From contig NZ_JARZHG010000013.1 in the NCBI RefSeq assembly GCF_029946505.1, positions 206,676 to 270,675 on the forward strand: DNA of 64,000 nucleotides, in the 5' to 3' direction. The notes under the pieces were generated by a model. That model saw nothing but the letters and a program-made list of their open reading frames with translations. It did no database searches and was not told the origin of the DNA. A program made the position numbers and the translations under genes. Positions 8,301-16,548 of the stretch are shown here, one piece after another (the stretch's first letter is position 1; the number at the start of each line of letters is the position of its first letter). Source of the stretch: Polyangium sp. y55x31. GTDB taxonomy: Bacteria; Myxococcota_A; Polyangia; Polyangiales; Polyangiaceae.

Positions 8301-10485
8301 CGATGGAGAGGTGGAGCTGCTTTCGTTGCTCCGGCTCCACGAGCATGTAGGCCGCCGAGAGCACGCGGTCGTGGACGAACTGATAGCGGACGTTGAAGAG
8401 CGACGCCGAGACCTCCCGCGCGTCATTGCCGACCCCGGATTCGAGGTACCTGTAATCGCCGTCCAGCGACACGACGAGCCCCGCGCGCAGCGCCTCCCAG
8501 AGCGTCGCGGAGACCTCGTGCACCGGCTTCTCGGCGATCGTCGCGAGCGAGCCGAAATCGAAGGAATGGCCGATGCAGGCCGCGCGCTCGAGCACGTTTT
8601 GCGTCTCCGGCGAGAGGCGGCGGAGGACGCCGACCATCAGGTCGACCACGTTGTCGGTCACGTTCGCGGCTCGGATCGCCGCGTCGTCCCATTGCCACGC
8701 GCCGCCCTCCGGATCGAAGCGGAGCAGGCCCCGCTCGTACAATGCGACCATGAACTGGTGCGCGAAAAACGGGTTGCCCTGCGTCTTCTCGTAGACGAGG
8801 TCCGCGAGCGTCCGGACCTCCTCGGGCTGGCTCGTCAGCGTGTCGGCGACGAGGCTGCCCACCATTGCGCGATCGAGCGGCGCGAGCTCAATCCTCGCCG
8901 GCTGAAAGCCCGAACTCTCGAGCTCGGCGAGCAGGTTCGAGAGCGGATGGCCGGCCGAGACCTCGTTGTCGCGATACGCGCCGATGATGAGCAGATGCCG
9001 GCTCCACGTGTCCGTGAGCAGCAGGTGCATGAGCCGCTGCGAGGCCGGATCCATCCACTGGAGATCGTCGAGGAAGATCACGAGCGGGTGCTTCTCGCTC
9101 GCGAACACGTGCAGGAAGTTCTGGAGCGTGAGCTCGAAGCGGTTTTTCGCCTGATCGGGCGGAAGATCGGAGACCTTGGGCTGCGCGCCGAGGATGACCT
9201 CGAGCTCGGGGACGAGCTCGACGAGGATCGCGCCATTGCCGCCGAGGGCCGTGAGCAGCTCGTTCTTGTATGCCGAAAGCGTCTCCGGCGGCTCCGTCAG
9301 GATCTGCTGCACGAGCTCCCGGAGCGCCTGGACGACGGGCGCGAGCGGGACATCCCGCGAGATCTGGTCGAACTTGCCGGCGGCGAAATGGCCGCCGCCG
9401 TGGCGCGCGATGATCTTGTGAATCTCGTGGACCAGCGCCGATTTCCCCACGCCGGAGTAGCCGGCGACGAGGCAAAGCTCCGGGCCGCGGGCGCGGGCGC
9501 GGCCGAAGGCTGAAAGGAGCGCCTCGATGTCGCGCTCACGGCCGTAGAGCCGCTGCGCGCGGCGGAGCTCCGGCGCCTTGTCGCGTTGCCGCAGTACAAA
9601 AGGCGTGATGGTCCCGGACGATTTCCATTGTCGCAGGCATTCGGAGAGATCCGCCCGGACGCCGGCGTCGCTCTGGTATCGCTCCTCGGGGGTCTTCGCG
9701 AGCAGCGTCATCACGAGGTCGGAGAGCGGCGCGGGCACCGTGGGCGCGACCTCGCGCGGCGGCACCGGCGGGCGCGTGAGGTGGCTCTGGACGATCTCCG
9801 AGAGCTCGCGCTGCGGGAATGGCACGGAGCCCGTCAGCATCTCGTAGAGGATCACGCCGAGCGAGTAGAGGTCCGCGCGTGAATCCACGGCCCGGTTCAT
9901 TCGCCCCGTCTGCTCGGGCGCCATGTAGAGCAACGTCCCTTCGAGCGACCGTGGCCCCGTGGGCGCGTGGAGCTCGCGAGAGAGACGCGCGGAAATCCCG
10001 AAATCGATGAGGTGCGCCGTCCAGGTCGACTCCTCGATCAGGACGTTTCGCGGGGTCACGTCCTTGTGGATGATGCCCTTCCTGTGGACCGCGGCGAGCG
10101 CATTCGAGATCGACAAGGCAATCGTGATCGAGGTCTCGATATCGAGCCTTCGGCTCTCCAGGATCTCGCGCAGCGTCGGGTGGCCGAGGTCGGCCATGAT
10201 CAGGACGGCGCCGCGGCCGTGCTCCTCGAGCGCGATCGCCTCGGGCGCAGATTCCACGCCGAGCTCGCGCAGGATCGTGAACTCGCGCCGCAGGCGGCCG
10301 ACTTCCCGGACGGTGGGATATTCGTTTTTCGTCTGCTTGAGGACGACCCGCGCGCCGTCGGCGATTCGCCGGCCGCGGAAAACCAGGGTCTCGGCCCCTT
10401 CGTAGATGGGGGTCAGCGCGGTGAAACCCTCGAAGGATACCCCATGCAGGTCATCGACTGCGCGATGGTTCGGCTCCGCGGACAT
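5317..10485 (-). CDS. Ser/Thr kinase - AAA ATPase - GAF - STAS signalling protein
   Basis: 1722 residues. An N-terminal protein kinase domain (about 18-290) has Lys50, the catalytic loop HKDVTPRN at 140-147 and DFG at 161-163. An AAA/signal-ATPase domain starts near 313, with Walker A GYSGVGKS (342-349) and Walker B FLDDLQWMD. A long helical, TPR-like middle follows, then a GAF domain (about 1365-1520), a coiled coil and a C-terminal STAS domain (about 1592-1705). The family is known as multifunctional kinase/ATPase/sensor proteins that usually end in a histidine kinase. Here the end is instead an RsbR-like STAS domain with the DVTG and TGIAP motifs around possible phospho-threonines. It is probably cytoplasmic, integrating a ligand signal through GAF. 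It converges with the propeller gene. Confidence 0.9.
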   Translation of the reverse strand: MSAEPNHRAVDDLHGVSFEGFTALTPIYEGAETLVFRGRRIADGARVVLKQTKNEYPTVREVGRLRREFTILRELGVESAPEAIALEEHGRGAVLIMADLGHPTLREILESRRLDIETSITIALSISNALAAVHRKGIIHKDVTPRNVLIEESTWTAHLIDFGISARLSRELHAPTGPRSLEGTLLYMAPEQTGRMNRAVDSRADLYSLGVILYEMLTGSVPFPQRELSEIVQSHLTRPPVPPREVAPTVPAPLSDLVMTLLAKTPEERYQSDAGVRADLSECLRQWKSSGTITPFVLRQRDKAPELRRAQRLYGRERDIEALLSAFGRARARGPELCLVAGYSGVGKSALVHEIHKIIARHGGGHFAAGKFDQISRDVPLAPVVQALRELVQQILTEPPETLSAYKNELLTALGGNGAILVELVPELEVILGAQPKVSDLPPDQAKNRFELTLQNFLHVFASEKHPLVIFLDDLQWMDPASQRLMHLLLTDTWSRHLLIIGAYRDNEVSAGHPLSNLLAELESSGFQPARIELAPLDRAMVGSLVADTLTSQPEEVRTLADLVYEKTQGNPFFAHQFMVALYERGLLRFDPEGGAWQWDDAAIRAANVTDNVVDLMVGVLRRLSPETQNVLERAACIGHSFDFGSLATIAEKPVHEVSATLWEALRAGLVVSLDGDYRYLESGVGNDAREVSASLFNVRYQFVHDRVLSAAYMLVEPEQRKQLHLSIGRLLRKRSGERPRDEDLLDLVHHLNLGAAGITDRAERRDLAEINLRAGQRAKAATAYHAGAMYTRAGIDLLDAADWDEFYDLCFSLYLESGQNAYLSGDAAGAEELFLELLRRAKTNVEQATVQRQRIYNNVSHGRFMEAVRIGSETLAMLGHPLPMEEIGSPAVMMAEVEALPANLRGRRILDLADEPEASDPVIRSVLAILDSIADSAHHINPIAFSVINFRAVNVGLVHGHTELCPFPYACVGYVLAAMFGRVTEGMEFCKLAEDINLKCPSAMQLSRLHIPWGSCIHMQHPMRNANENWAIARQKGLETGEYYMIGTACFLETMGNVFAGDPIEELVEEAEKNLAIVRRTRMPSNVATMTVVRQTVACLAGKTRSRTSLDDETFNENEFVSHLDDEHFGNAKIHHAILKTLIFLIHGQYEDAWTWSEAAEQSLGFAGGNLASKIHPCLRALVLLGLPRADVPEEAERRAEILRKCRAEIAQLSAWSPKSFAHFEAMVNAEAARTEGDLEGAIRLYERAITLCQENKAPHFEALTGELCAKFYLSIGAPTAGGGYMKNAYRAYKHWGAAPKIEALENEATHIWPSLREVSRTRSTATTTGSSASLATRTLIGQTSIGSLRDAALVVRAAQEIASEIDLPKVVDRLAKLVLENAGADQGSLILARDGELLVEATFQPAGTSLDVGRGQSLEAVQNCAKSVVHYVTRTLEPVVLDSSRKASRFSDDPYIQEFAPKSILCLPLLHQGRLSGALYLENRMTAGVFDAARVELLALLSSQAAIAIEIARLIESAHAANEQVKRANERLEMEVAHRTEELRRVNDSLFESNQALEQELGQRREIEQERAALHEQVIAGQRQRLAELSTPLLPITKDIVVMPLIGTMDTERAEQVLSVALDGAQRLGARVVILDVTGMKHVDTQVAGMLVNVAAALRLLGAETVLTGIAPRIAQTLIALDVDLKSFVTMGTLQSGMEYALRRSRNVDTTPRRGGPPHR

Positions 10486-10641
10486 GACATCTCCTGGGCA
10501 TGTCCCCCCGTGAGAGCACGAAACTATCCGGAGCCGCGGCCTGTAACAAGGCTTTGTGCCCCCATCGCGTCGTTTTTGTGCGGTGCGTCCGCGGCGCGGG
10601 TGTGCGTTGTGTCACAGCGAGCCCGCGCCGCGGTGGTGCAT

Positions 10642-13446
10642 TCATTCGTCGCCGTCGCGGATTCCGTCTTCGTCGCGATCGATGCCGATGCGCTCGCCGG
10701 AGCCGGGCGGGACAGCGGTGAACGTGAGCTCGGTGTGGAGGAGATTCGCGACGAGCACCAGCATTGCCCGTGAGAGTGGGCCAAACGACTGCTTGCTCGA
10801 TACGAACTGGTTCGCACCGACGTAGAGGAAGCCGATTTCCTCGAACCCGAATCGCATCTTCACCACGACGTCGCACTCGCCCTCGTCCGCCCGCGCGAGG
10901 AGGAGGTCGACGCGCGGGCTCGCCGCGGCGCCGTTCTGGCTCGTCCACGTGACCTGCTGGCCGACGATCGGCGCGAGGTTCGAATCGAACGCGAGGAGGA
11001 ATTGCTCGACCTGGCGGCGCTTGATGTCGCCGTCGCCGCCGGGTCGGTCGTCGAATCCATTCGGGCTGAAGCCGCTCAGGAGGTCGAACCCGGGCGAGTG
11101 CATGAAGCGGAAGATCGTGTCCTCGGCGCCGTCGTTGAGGAAGCCGAAGCCGCGGACCTGATCCCCCGTGAGCTCGTTGTGGCCGGGCAGGATCGACGGA
11201 ACCGCCGGCATGCCGAACATGCCGACCTTCTGATAGAGGTTGCGCAGGTGCGGGATTTTCATCGGCTGCGGGACCTCGTTGAGGACGTAGCGGCCGTCGG
11301 TGCCGAAGAAACCCGGGAATGGCTCGCCGTACTGGGAATTCGCGTCGGGGTCGAGCCGGTGGCAGTCCTCGCAGGCGATGATGGCGGCGTCGGGCGTGAA
11401 GAAATGGTCGCGCCCGGCTTGCTGGTCCGGCGTGAGCGAGTTGTCGAGGCGCCGGACCGGGTTCGGCGGATACATGATCTGGAGGGCGAAATCCGTGAAT
11501 GCCTCCATGTCGTCGGCCGGGATGGGCTGGGTGCGCCCGAGGAGGCCGACGAAGCCGCCCTGGAACGTCGCGAAGGCCCCGCGCTCGTCGAACGTGCCGT
11601 CGTTCGGCTGGGCGCTCGGCTCGGCGTTGCCCATGGTGCGGTCGCCGCGCCAGTGCATTGGGCCGTGGTTCGCCATTCCGCGCAGGCTCTGCGTGGTCAT
11701 GGGGCCCTTGAGGGAGTCGAGGTTGTCGAACGTCTCGAAGAACTCCGGCAGAGCGAGGGTGACCGGCCCGGGCATGGGCGTCGTGGTCTCGTCGGGATTG
11801 CCGAGGTCCCAGGCGAGGCTGTCGAAATCGCCGAACACGTGGCAGCTCGCGCAGGACGACTCGCCGTTGCTGGAGCCGAACCGGGCGTCGTAGAGGTATT
11901 GCCGGCCCTCGGTGACGCTCGGGGGCTCGGGGTTGTACATCGGGACCCGCGCGAGGACGGATTTCGTGGTGGGGTTGACGACCGCGATCTTGTTGTCGAA
12001 GCGGGTGAGCACGTAGAGGCGATTGCGCGGTTCGTCGAGCACGAGGCCCGTCGGCCCCACGGGCTCGCCGCCGTCGTCGAGGACGATGTGGCTCGACGCG
12101 CTCGGGACGAAGGTATTGTTTTCGAGCTGCGCCGTGTCGAAGATGCCGATCTTGCTCGACCCGAGCGCCGCGACGTAGAGCTTCTGGCCGTTCTGCGTGA
12201 TGGCCATCCCGACCGGGGTCGCGAGGCTTTTTGCGTTCGTGGTGTTCGGGAGCGGCGCGACGGGCGCGTTGTAATCGATGTGCTTGTTGAGGTGCCGCGG
12301 CGTCACGGTGCCATTGCCGAGGACCGTGATCCGGGACTCGTGGAGGTGGCCACGCACGGTCGAGCCGGCGAACGTCCCCGGCCCCTCGAACCGCTGGAGG
12401 TTGTTCGCCTCGGTATTCGAGACGTAGACCTTTCCGTTCGCCGGGTTGACGATCATGTTGAAAAGGATCGTCCCGACGCCGGAATAAACGCCTGACGAGC
12501 CCGGGCGCTGGGCCGGCGGGTTCGCGTTGGCGTCGATGACGAAGACGTCCTTGTCGGGGAGAGAGAAGTTGACCGCCGCATCCCAGGTGTCGCCCTCGTA
12601 GTCGACCCAGTGCGCGCCGTCGTATTTGACGATGAGCGCGGTGGGCGGCTGCTCCACGCCGAGGGAGTCGGTCCTCGGGGCCGGCAGGCCTCCGAGCTGG
12701 GCCACGAGATCCCGGTGAATGGATGTCGTTCGATTGCCGGTGTGGAACCCCGCGGCGTACACGCGGGAGCCGTCCGGGCTCACCGCGAGCGCGCGCGGCG
12801 TGTCGGTGAACAAAGTGATGATGTTGAGAGGAGCGCCACCGAGCGTGTTCGGGCCGAGGTTCGTCGCGTCGAAGACCCAGACGTCGGCCCGGCCGATGCC
12901 GGGGGTCGTGAGCTTTGGATCAAAAGGAATGTTCTGACCGCGGTGGGCCGTCGTGATGAAGGCGCGCTTCTTTCCGGGCCCGCCGAACACGATGTCGCGC
13001 GGCTCATCGCCGACGAGCAGCGTGCGCACGACGCGCGGCGTAATGCCGGGCGTGACGTCGACCACGCTCACGCTATCGGAGAGATGATTGACGACCCACA
13101 CCTCGTCATTGTTCCGCGCCGCGACCGCGACGGGCTCGAGGCCCACGGTGACGGAGCCGAGGTGAACGAGGCCGAGGCTCGTGACGTGGAAAACCTCCAA
13201 ACGGTTGTCGGGCGTGTTGACCGCATAGAGCCTGTCTCCGTCCGGAGAAAGAGCGAGCGGTCGTACCTGACCACTTTCGAAGAGCGCAAAGGAGGAGGAG
13301 GCTTCGGCCGCCGCCGGCGCCGCGAGCGTCGCGAGGGCGGCCGCAAAACCGAGGGGTGTCCCGAGGCGGCGACGCAAAATCGGGGGCCGCGCCTCATTCT
13401 CCTGGAGGGGTGAAAGCCGTTCGCCCGGAGGGAGCTTCGTGGACAT
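10642..13446 (-). CDS. Beta-propeller protein with C-terminal di-heme cytochrome domain
   Basis: 934 residues. The N-terminal segment has a basic start and a hydrophobic stretch ending in Ala-rich residues (about 30-50), consistent with export; no lipobox cysteine is seen. The first 480 residues are YVTN/YncE-type blades (RPLALSPDGDRLYAVN, VWVVNHLSDSVSVVDV, KLYVAALGSSKIGIFD). CASCH near residue 530 and CEDCH near 692 are c-type heme sites in a cytochrome-c-peroxidase-like part. The C-terminal 150 residues lack obvious motifs. It shares its architecture with the lipoprotein at 2310-5243 but not its anchor or linker. A periplasmic or surface oxidoreductase role is inferred; the substrate is unknown. 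Confidence 0.83.
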   Translation of the reverse strand: MSTKLPPGERLSPLQENEARPPILRRRLGTPLGFAAALATLAAPAAAEASSSFALFESGQVRPLALSPDGDRLYAVNTPDNRLEVFHVTSLGLVHLGSVTVGLEPVAVAARNNDEVWVVNHLSDSVSVVDVTPGITPRVVRTLLVGDEPRDIVFGGPGKKRAFITTAHRGQNIPFDPKLTTPGIGRADVWVFDATNLGPNTLGGAPLNIITLFTDTPRALAVSPDGSRVYAAGFHTGNRTTSIHRDLVAQLGGLPAPRTDSLGVEQPPTALIVKYDGAHWVDYEGDTWDAAVNFSLPDKDVFVIDANANPPAQRPGSSGVYSGVGTILFNMIVNPANGKVYVSNTEANNLQRFEGPGTFAGSTVRGHLHESRITVLGNGTVTPRHLNKHIDYNAPVAPLPNTTNAKSLATPVGMAITQNGQKLYVAALGSSKIGIFDTAQLENNTFVPSASSHIVLDDGGEPVGPTGLVLDEPRNRLYVLTRFDNKIAVVNPTTKSVLARVPMYNPEPPSVTEGRQYLYDARFGSSNGESSCASCHVFGDFDSLAWDLGNPDETTTPMPGPVTLALPEFFETFDNLDSLKGPMTTQSLRGMANHGPMHWRGDRTMGNAEPSAQPNDGTFDERGAFATFQGGFVGLLGRTQPIPADDMEAFTDFALQIMYPPNPVRRLDNSLTPDQQAGRDHFFTPDAAIIACEDCHRLDPDANSQYGEPFPGFFGTDGRYVLNEVPQPMKIPHLRNLYQKVGMFGMPAVPSILPGHNELTGDQVRGFGFLNDGAEDTIFRFMHSPGFDLLSGFSPNGFDDRPGGDGDIKRRQVEQFLLAFDSNLAPIVGQQVTWTSQNGAAASPRVDLLLARADEGECDVVVKMRFGFEEIGFLYVGANQFVSSKQSFGPLSRAMLVLVANLLHTELTFTAVPPGSGERIGIDRDEDGIRDGDE

Positions 13447-13826
13447 GGGGCCTCTTTCTCGATGGGGCGATCAAACCGAGAGCGCCGCATCGGCACAAAA
13501 GGAGGTCATTACGTTCGCCATGGGCGACCGTGAGATCCAGGCACGAGTAAATGCCGCGCCCAAGTGTATCCTACAGAAATGGGTTCGCCTTTCAAGAGCA
13601 ATTTGAGTCAATTGCATGATGACGAATTTTCGACGGATGTATGCGTATCCGCGAAGCGCACCAACGTGCGTCGCCCGCATTGGCGGATTCTGCTTTGACT
13701 GAAACTCAGTCAGGGGTGTCGCGCGTGCGTTCGTGCTCGATCGCCGCGGGCGCGGGCGCCGGTGGGATGCTCAGGCGATGTCGATACTAATAAGGAGGGA
13801 GGGGAGGGCGATCTGGGGGCACTGCG
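13447..13826. other. 380-base intergenic region, A+T-richer, with one dyad
   Basis: No credible gene is seen. The stretch 13590-13680 is A+T-richer than the surroundings and probably holds the promoter of the minus-strand propeller/cytochrome gene. A perfect 7-3-7 dyad, TGACTGA-AAC-TCAGTCA, lies at 13696-13712; its form resembles TetR-type operators, but no such regulator is nearby. A short frame of 27 codons with a GGAGG upstream begins near 13520 and is not convincing. Confidence 0.5.
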
Positions 13827-15611
13827 TCATTTGACGCAGTCGCAGCAAAGGCCGTCGGCCACGCCGGAGAGCGCCTTGTCGAGGCCCGCGGCGTCGCTCG
13901 CCTGCAGGTAGAGGACCTCGCCATTGGGATCCTTGGCAACGAACCCGCCGGGCGCCTCCTGGCAACCCGCCGGGAATCCCTTGGCCGTCTGCCCCGCGCA
14001 GGCCATGTCGTTGAGGAACGCGGCGCCGACGCCGCCCGGTTGAATGGCGCCCTCCGCCGAGAAGCCGACCACGAACGTGCGGATTCCCGAAGCGGCGAGC
14101 TGCTGCACGATGGGCAGCGGGCTCGGATCGGGGCAGGACTGGTCCCAATCCGCGCCGTCGGTCACGAGGACGACGTACTGGTCGCGGCCGGGCGTGACGC
14201 TCTTCAGGAGGTGGTCCGTGGCCGTGAAGAGGGCCTGACCCGTGGGCGTGCTGATGCAGATGCGGGTGGTGGCCGGATCGAGGTATTGCTGGATCGCGGC
14301 GCCGCTGCCGAGCGCCGGAGGCACGACGATCTCGCCGCTCTCGCAGAAGGGATTCGTCGCCTGCTTCGAGTTCGTGACCCGCTCGGCGAGCGTGATGCAC
14401 GTGTCGCCGCCCGGATCGCGGGGCCAGAGCTCGAGGCCGTAACGCGCGTGCGTGTCGTGGGGCGGGGCCACCATCTTTTCGATCGCGGTGACGGCCTGGT
14501 ACCACTTGCTGCTCGGGTAATCGGGCCCGTCGGTGGGCGTATCGCCGTTCGGGGTCTTGTGCATGGTGAGCGTGCGATCGAGAGCGATGAGGATTTCGGG
14601 GGGATCACACGTATCGCCGCAATTGCAGCAGAGCTTGCCGCCGATCGACTTGAGCGCGAGCGCGAGCTCGGTCGCGTTGCCGGCCTTGAGGTAGAGCGAC
14701 GTGCCCGTGGGATCTTTGGCCGTGAAATTGCCATTGCCGTCGTCGGTGCAGGGGGCCGGGAACCCCTTCGCGGTGCCGCCGGCGCAGGCCATGTTGTTGA
14801 GGAACTCGGCGCCGACGCCGCCGGGCTGGATGTCGCCCGTCGCGGAGAAGCCGACGATGTACGTCTTGATGCCCTTCTTCATGAGGGCCTGCGCGATGGG
14901 CAGGGGATTCGGTTCGGGGCAGGACTGGTCCCAGTCCGCGCCGTCGGTCACGAGCACGACGTATTGCTCGCGCCCGGCGGCGGCGATCTGCTGGAGGTGC
15001 TGCTCGGCGGTGAGCAGCGCATTGCCGGTGGGCGTGGTCGTGCAGAGCGTGGTGGTTCCCGGATCGAGGAGCGCTTGAATGGCCGTGCCTTGATCGAGGC
15101 CCGGCGAGATCAGGACCTCGCCCTCCTGGCAGGCGGGGTTCGTCGCCTGCTTCGTATTGAGCACACGCTCGGCGAGGGTGATGCACGCGCCGCCGCCCGG
15201 GTCTTTGGGCCAGAGCTCGACGCCGAAGCGAATGCCTTTGTCGAGCGGAGGCGCGACGAGCTGCTCGATGGCCGTGATGGCCTGGAACCATTTCGAGCTC
15301 TTGTAATCGGGCCCGTCGGCTGGTGTCCCGCCCTCCGGCGTCTTGTGCATCGTGAGCGTCCTGTCGAGCACGACGAGGACGTCGGGCGGATCGCAGACAG
15401 TGGGTTCGCCGCCGCCGGAGCCGCCTGCGGAGACGAATCCGCCGGTCCCGGGGTCGGCGCCGGTGCCGCCCGAGCCGCCCGAGCCGCCCGAGGCGGTGGC
15501 GTTCGAAGAGGCGCTGCCGGAAGAGGTGCCGCCATTGCCGCCGCACGAAGCGGCGAGGGAGACGGCGAGAAGGGGGAGAGCGAGAGAGCCAAGGAGGATG
15601 CGGGAGATCAT
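13827..15611 (-). CDS. Lipoprotein with two tandem von Willebrand factor A domains
   Basis: 594 residues with a signal peptide and lipobox LAASC (lipidated Cys23), a Gly/Ser/Ala-rich linker to about residue 70, then two near-identical VWA modules (about 73-333 and 336-594). Each starts CDPP(D/E)(V/I)L, carries LDRTLTMHK at the metal site, VVLVTDGADWDQSCP in the middle, and IQPGGVGAxFLN near the end. VWA domains use a MIDAS motif DxSxS; both copies here have D-x-T-x-T. Both modules end in a CC-x-C cluster. A cell-surface adhesion or binding role is likely. The internal duplication is clear; the ligand is unknown. Confidence 0.85.
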   Translation of the reverse strand: MISRILLGSLALPLLAVSLAASCGGNGGTSSGSASSNATASGGSGGSGGTGADPGTGGFVSAGGSGGGEPTVCDPPDVLVVLDRTLTMHKTPEGGTPADGPDYKSSKWFQAITAIEQLVAPPLDKGIRFGVELWPKDPGGGACITLAERVLNTKQATNPACQEGEVLISPGLDQGTAIQALLDPGTTTLCTTTPTGNALLTAEQHLQQIAAAGREQYVVLVTDGADWDQSCPEPNPLPIAQALMKKGIKTYIVGFSATGDIQPGGVGAEFLNNMACAGGTAKGFPAPCTDDGNGNFTAKDPTGTSLYLKAGNATELALALKSIGGKLCCNCGDTCDPPEILIALDRTLTMHKTPNGDTPTDGPDYPSSKWYQAVTAIEKMVAPPHDTHARYGLELWPRDPGGDTCITLAERVTNSKQATNPFCESGEIVVPPALGSGAAIQQYLDPATTRICISTPTGQALFTATDHLLKSVTPGRDQYVVLVTDGADWDQSCPDPSPLPIVQQLAASGIRTFVVGFSAEGAIQPGGVGAAFLNDMACAGQTAKGFPAGCQEAPGGFVAKDPNGEVLYLQASDAAGLDKALSGVADGLCCDCVK

Positions 15612-15671
15612 GGCGAAGGGTACCTCGCCCCGTGGTGATTCGACTACCCCTCCTTTTTTCTCGAACGCCGC

Positions 15672-15702
15672 TTGACCCTCACGTCGCGTGAGGGCCTAGA
15701 GT
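15672..15702 (+). promoter_or_regulatory. MerR-type promoter with 19-bp spacer and internal dyad
   Basis: -35 TTGACC (15672-15677) and -10 TAGAGT (15697-15702) are 19 bases apart. The spacer region carries a perfect dyad CCCTCACG-TCG-CGTGAGGG at 15676-15694. This overlong spacer with a centred dyad is the hallmark of MerR-family operators. Transcription should begin about 7-8 bases after the -10, at or next to the GTG at 15710, which predicts a leaderless mRNA. Confidence 0.8.
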
Positions 15703-15709
15703 CCCGTTC

Positions 15710-16483
15710 GTGGCTGCGGGAGAGCGTAAGGACAAGGGCACGAAGAAGCGCACGTGGAAGGTGGGGGAGCTGGCGAAGGCCACGGGAACGTCCGTCCGGA
15801 CGCTCCACTGGTATGACGAGATCGGTCTCCTCTCGCCGTCCGACCATTCGCGCGCGGGATATCGGCTTTACGGGGAGGGAGACGTGGCCAGGTTGCAGCA
15901 GATTTTATCGCTGCGGCAGCTCGGCATGTCGCTCGAAGAGATCCGGGATCTCCTCGCGCGGCCCGACGTCTCGCCGCTCTCCATCGTCCGCATGCACATC
16001 ACGCGTTTGCAAGACCAAATGGAGCTCAGTCGAAAGCTCCTCGGCCGCCTGGAGGCGCTCGCTTCCTGGCTCGCCGCGAACGAACGCGTCTCTGCAGACG
16101 AACTTCTGAAGACGATCGAGGAGATGAACATGCTGGAGAAATACTACACGAAGGAGCAGCTCGCGGAGCTCGAGGCGCGGCGGCAGGCGTTCGGCGAGGA
16201 GGCGATCCAGGCCGTGCAAGCGGAATGGCCGGTGCTCATCGCGAACGTCCGCGCGGAAATGGAGAAGGGCACGCCACCCGAGGATCCGGCCGTGCAGGCG
16301 CTCGCCGGGCGCTGGATGGAGCTCGTCGAGATGTTCACCGGGGGAAACCCGGGCATTCGCCAGTCGCTCGAAAACCTCTACAAGAACGAGCCCGGCTTCG
16401 CGGCGAAGCAGGGCCACGACCCGGCGCTCTACGATTACGTGAGCCGGGCGCAGGCCGCGCGTAAGGGAGGTTCGAGCACGTAA
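15710..16483 (+). CDS. MerR-family regulator with TipAS-type ligand-binding domain
   Basis: 257 residues. The MerR winged helix starts near residue 15 (TWKVGELAKATGTSVRTLHW, then GYRLYGEGD), followed by a dimerisation helix. The C-terminal half (about 145-250) matches the TipAS antibiotic-recognition fold: KYYTKEQLAELEARR, an RWMELVEMFTGG segment and NLYKNEPGF. TipA-type proteins bind thiopeptide and other multidrug ligands and activate their own promoter. The start is GTG 15710; the upstream 19-bp-spacer promoter puts the transcript start at or beside it, so translation is probably leaderless. No transporter or resistance gene is adjacent, so autoregulation is the only visible target. Confidence 0.92.
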   Translation: MAAGERKDKGTKKRTWKVGELAKATGTSVRTLHWYDEIGLLSPSDHSRAGYRLYGEGDVARLQQILSLRQLGMSLEEIRDLLARPDVSPLSIVRMHITRLQDQMELSRKLLGRLEALASWLAANERVSADELLKTIEEMNMLEKYYTKEQLAELEARRQAFGEEAIQAVQAEWPVLIANVRAEMEKGTPPEDPAVQALAGRWMELVEMFTGGNPGIRQSLENLYKNEPGFAAKQGHDPALYDYVSRAQAARKGGSST

Positions 16484-16548
16484 TACGAAAACGAGTTGTC
16501 CCGGCCGCGCGATCTGCCGTACCCTGGCGCGCCCTCCGGGGCGCGTGC

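Noticed and set aside
7420..9513. A 697-codon plus-strand frame inside the kinase-ATPase gene
   Set aside because: Antisense to a clear kinase-AAA-GAF-STAS protein; composition is Arg/Glu/Ala-biased and no motif is seen.
11002..12495. A 497-codon plus-strand frame opposite the second propeller/cytochrome gene
   Set aside because: Antisense shadow; the minus strand has the conserved heme and propeller motifs.
13522..13605. A 27-codon plus-strand frame with an upstream GGAGG
   Set aside because: Too short, no conserved feature, in a promoter-like region; likely chance.
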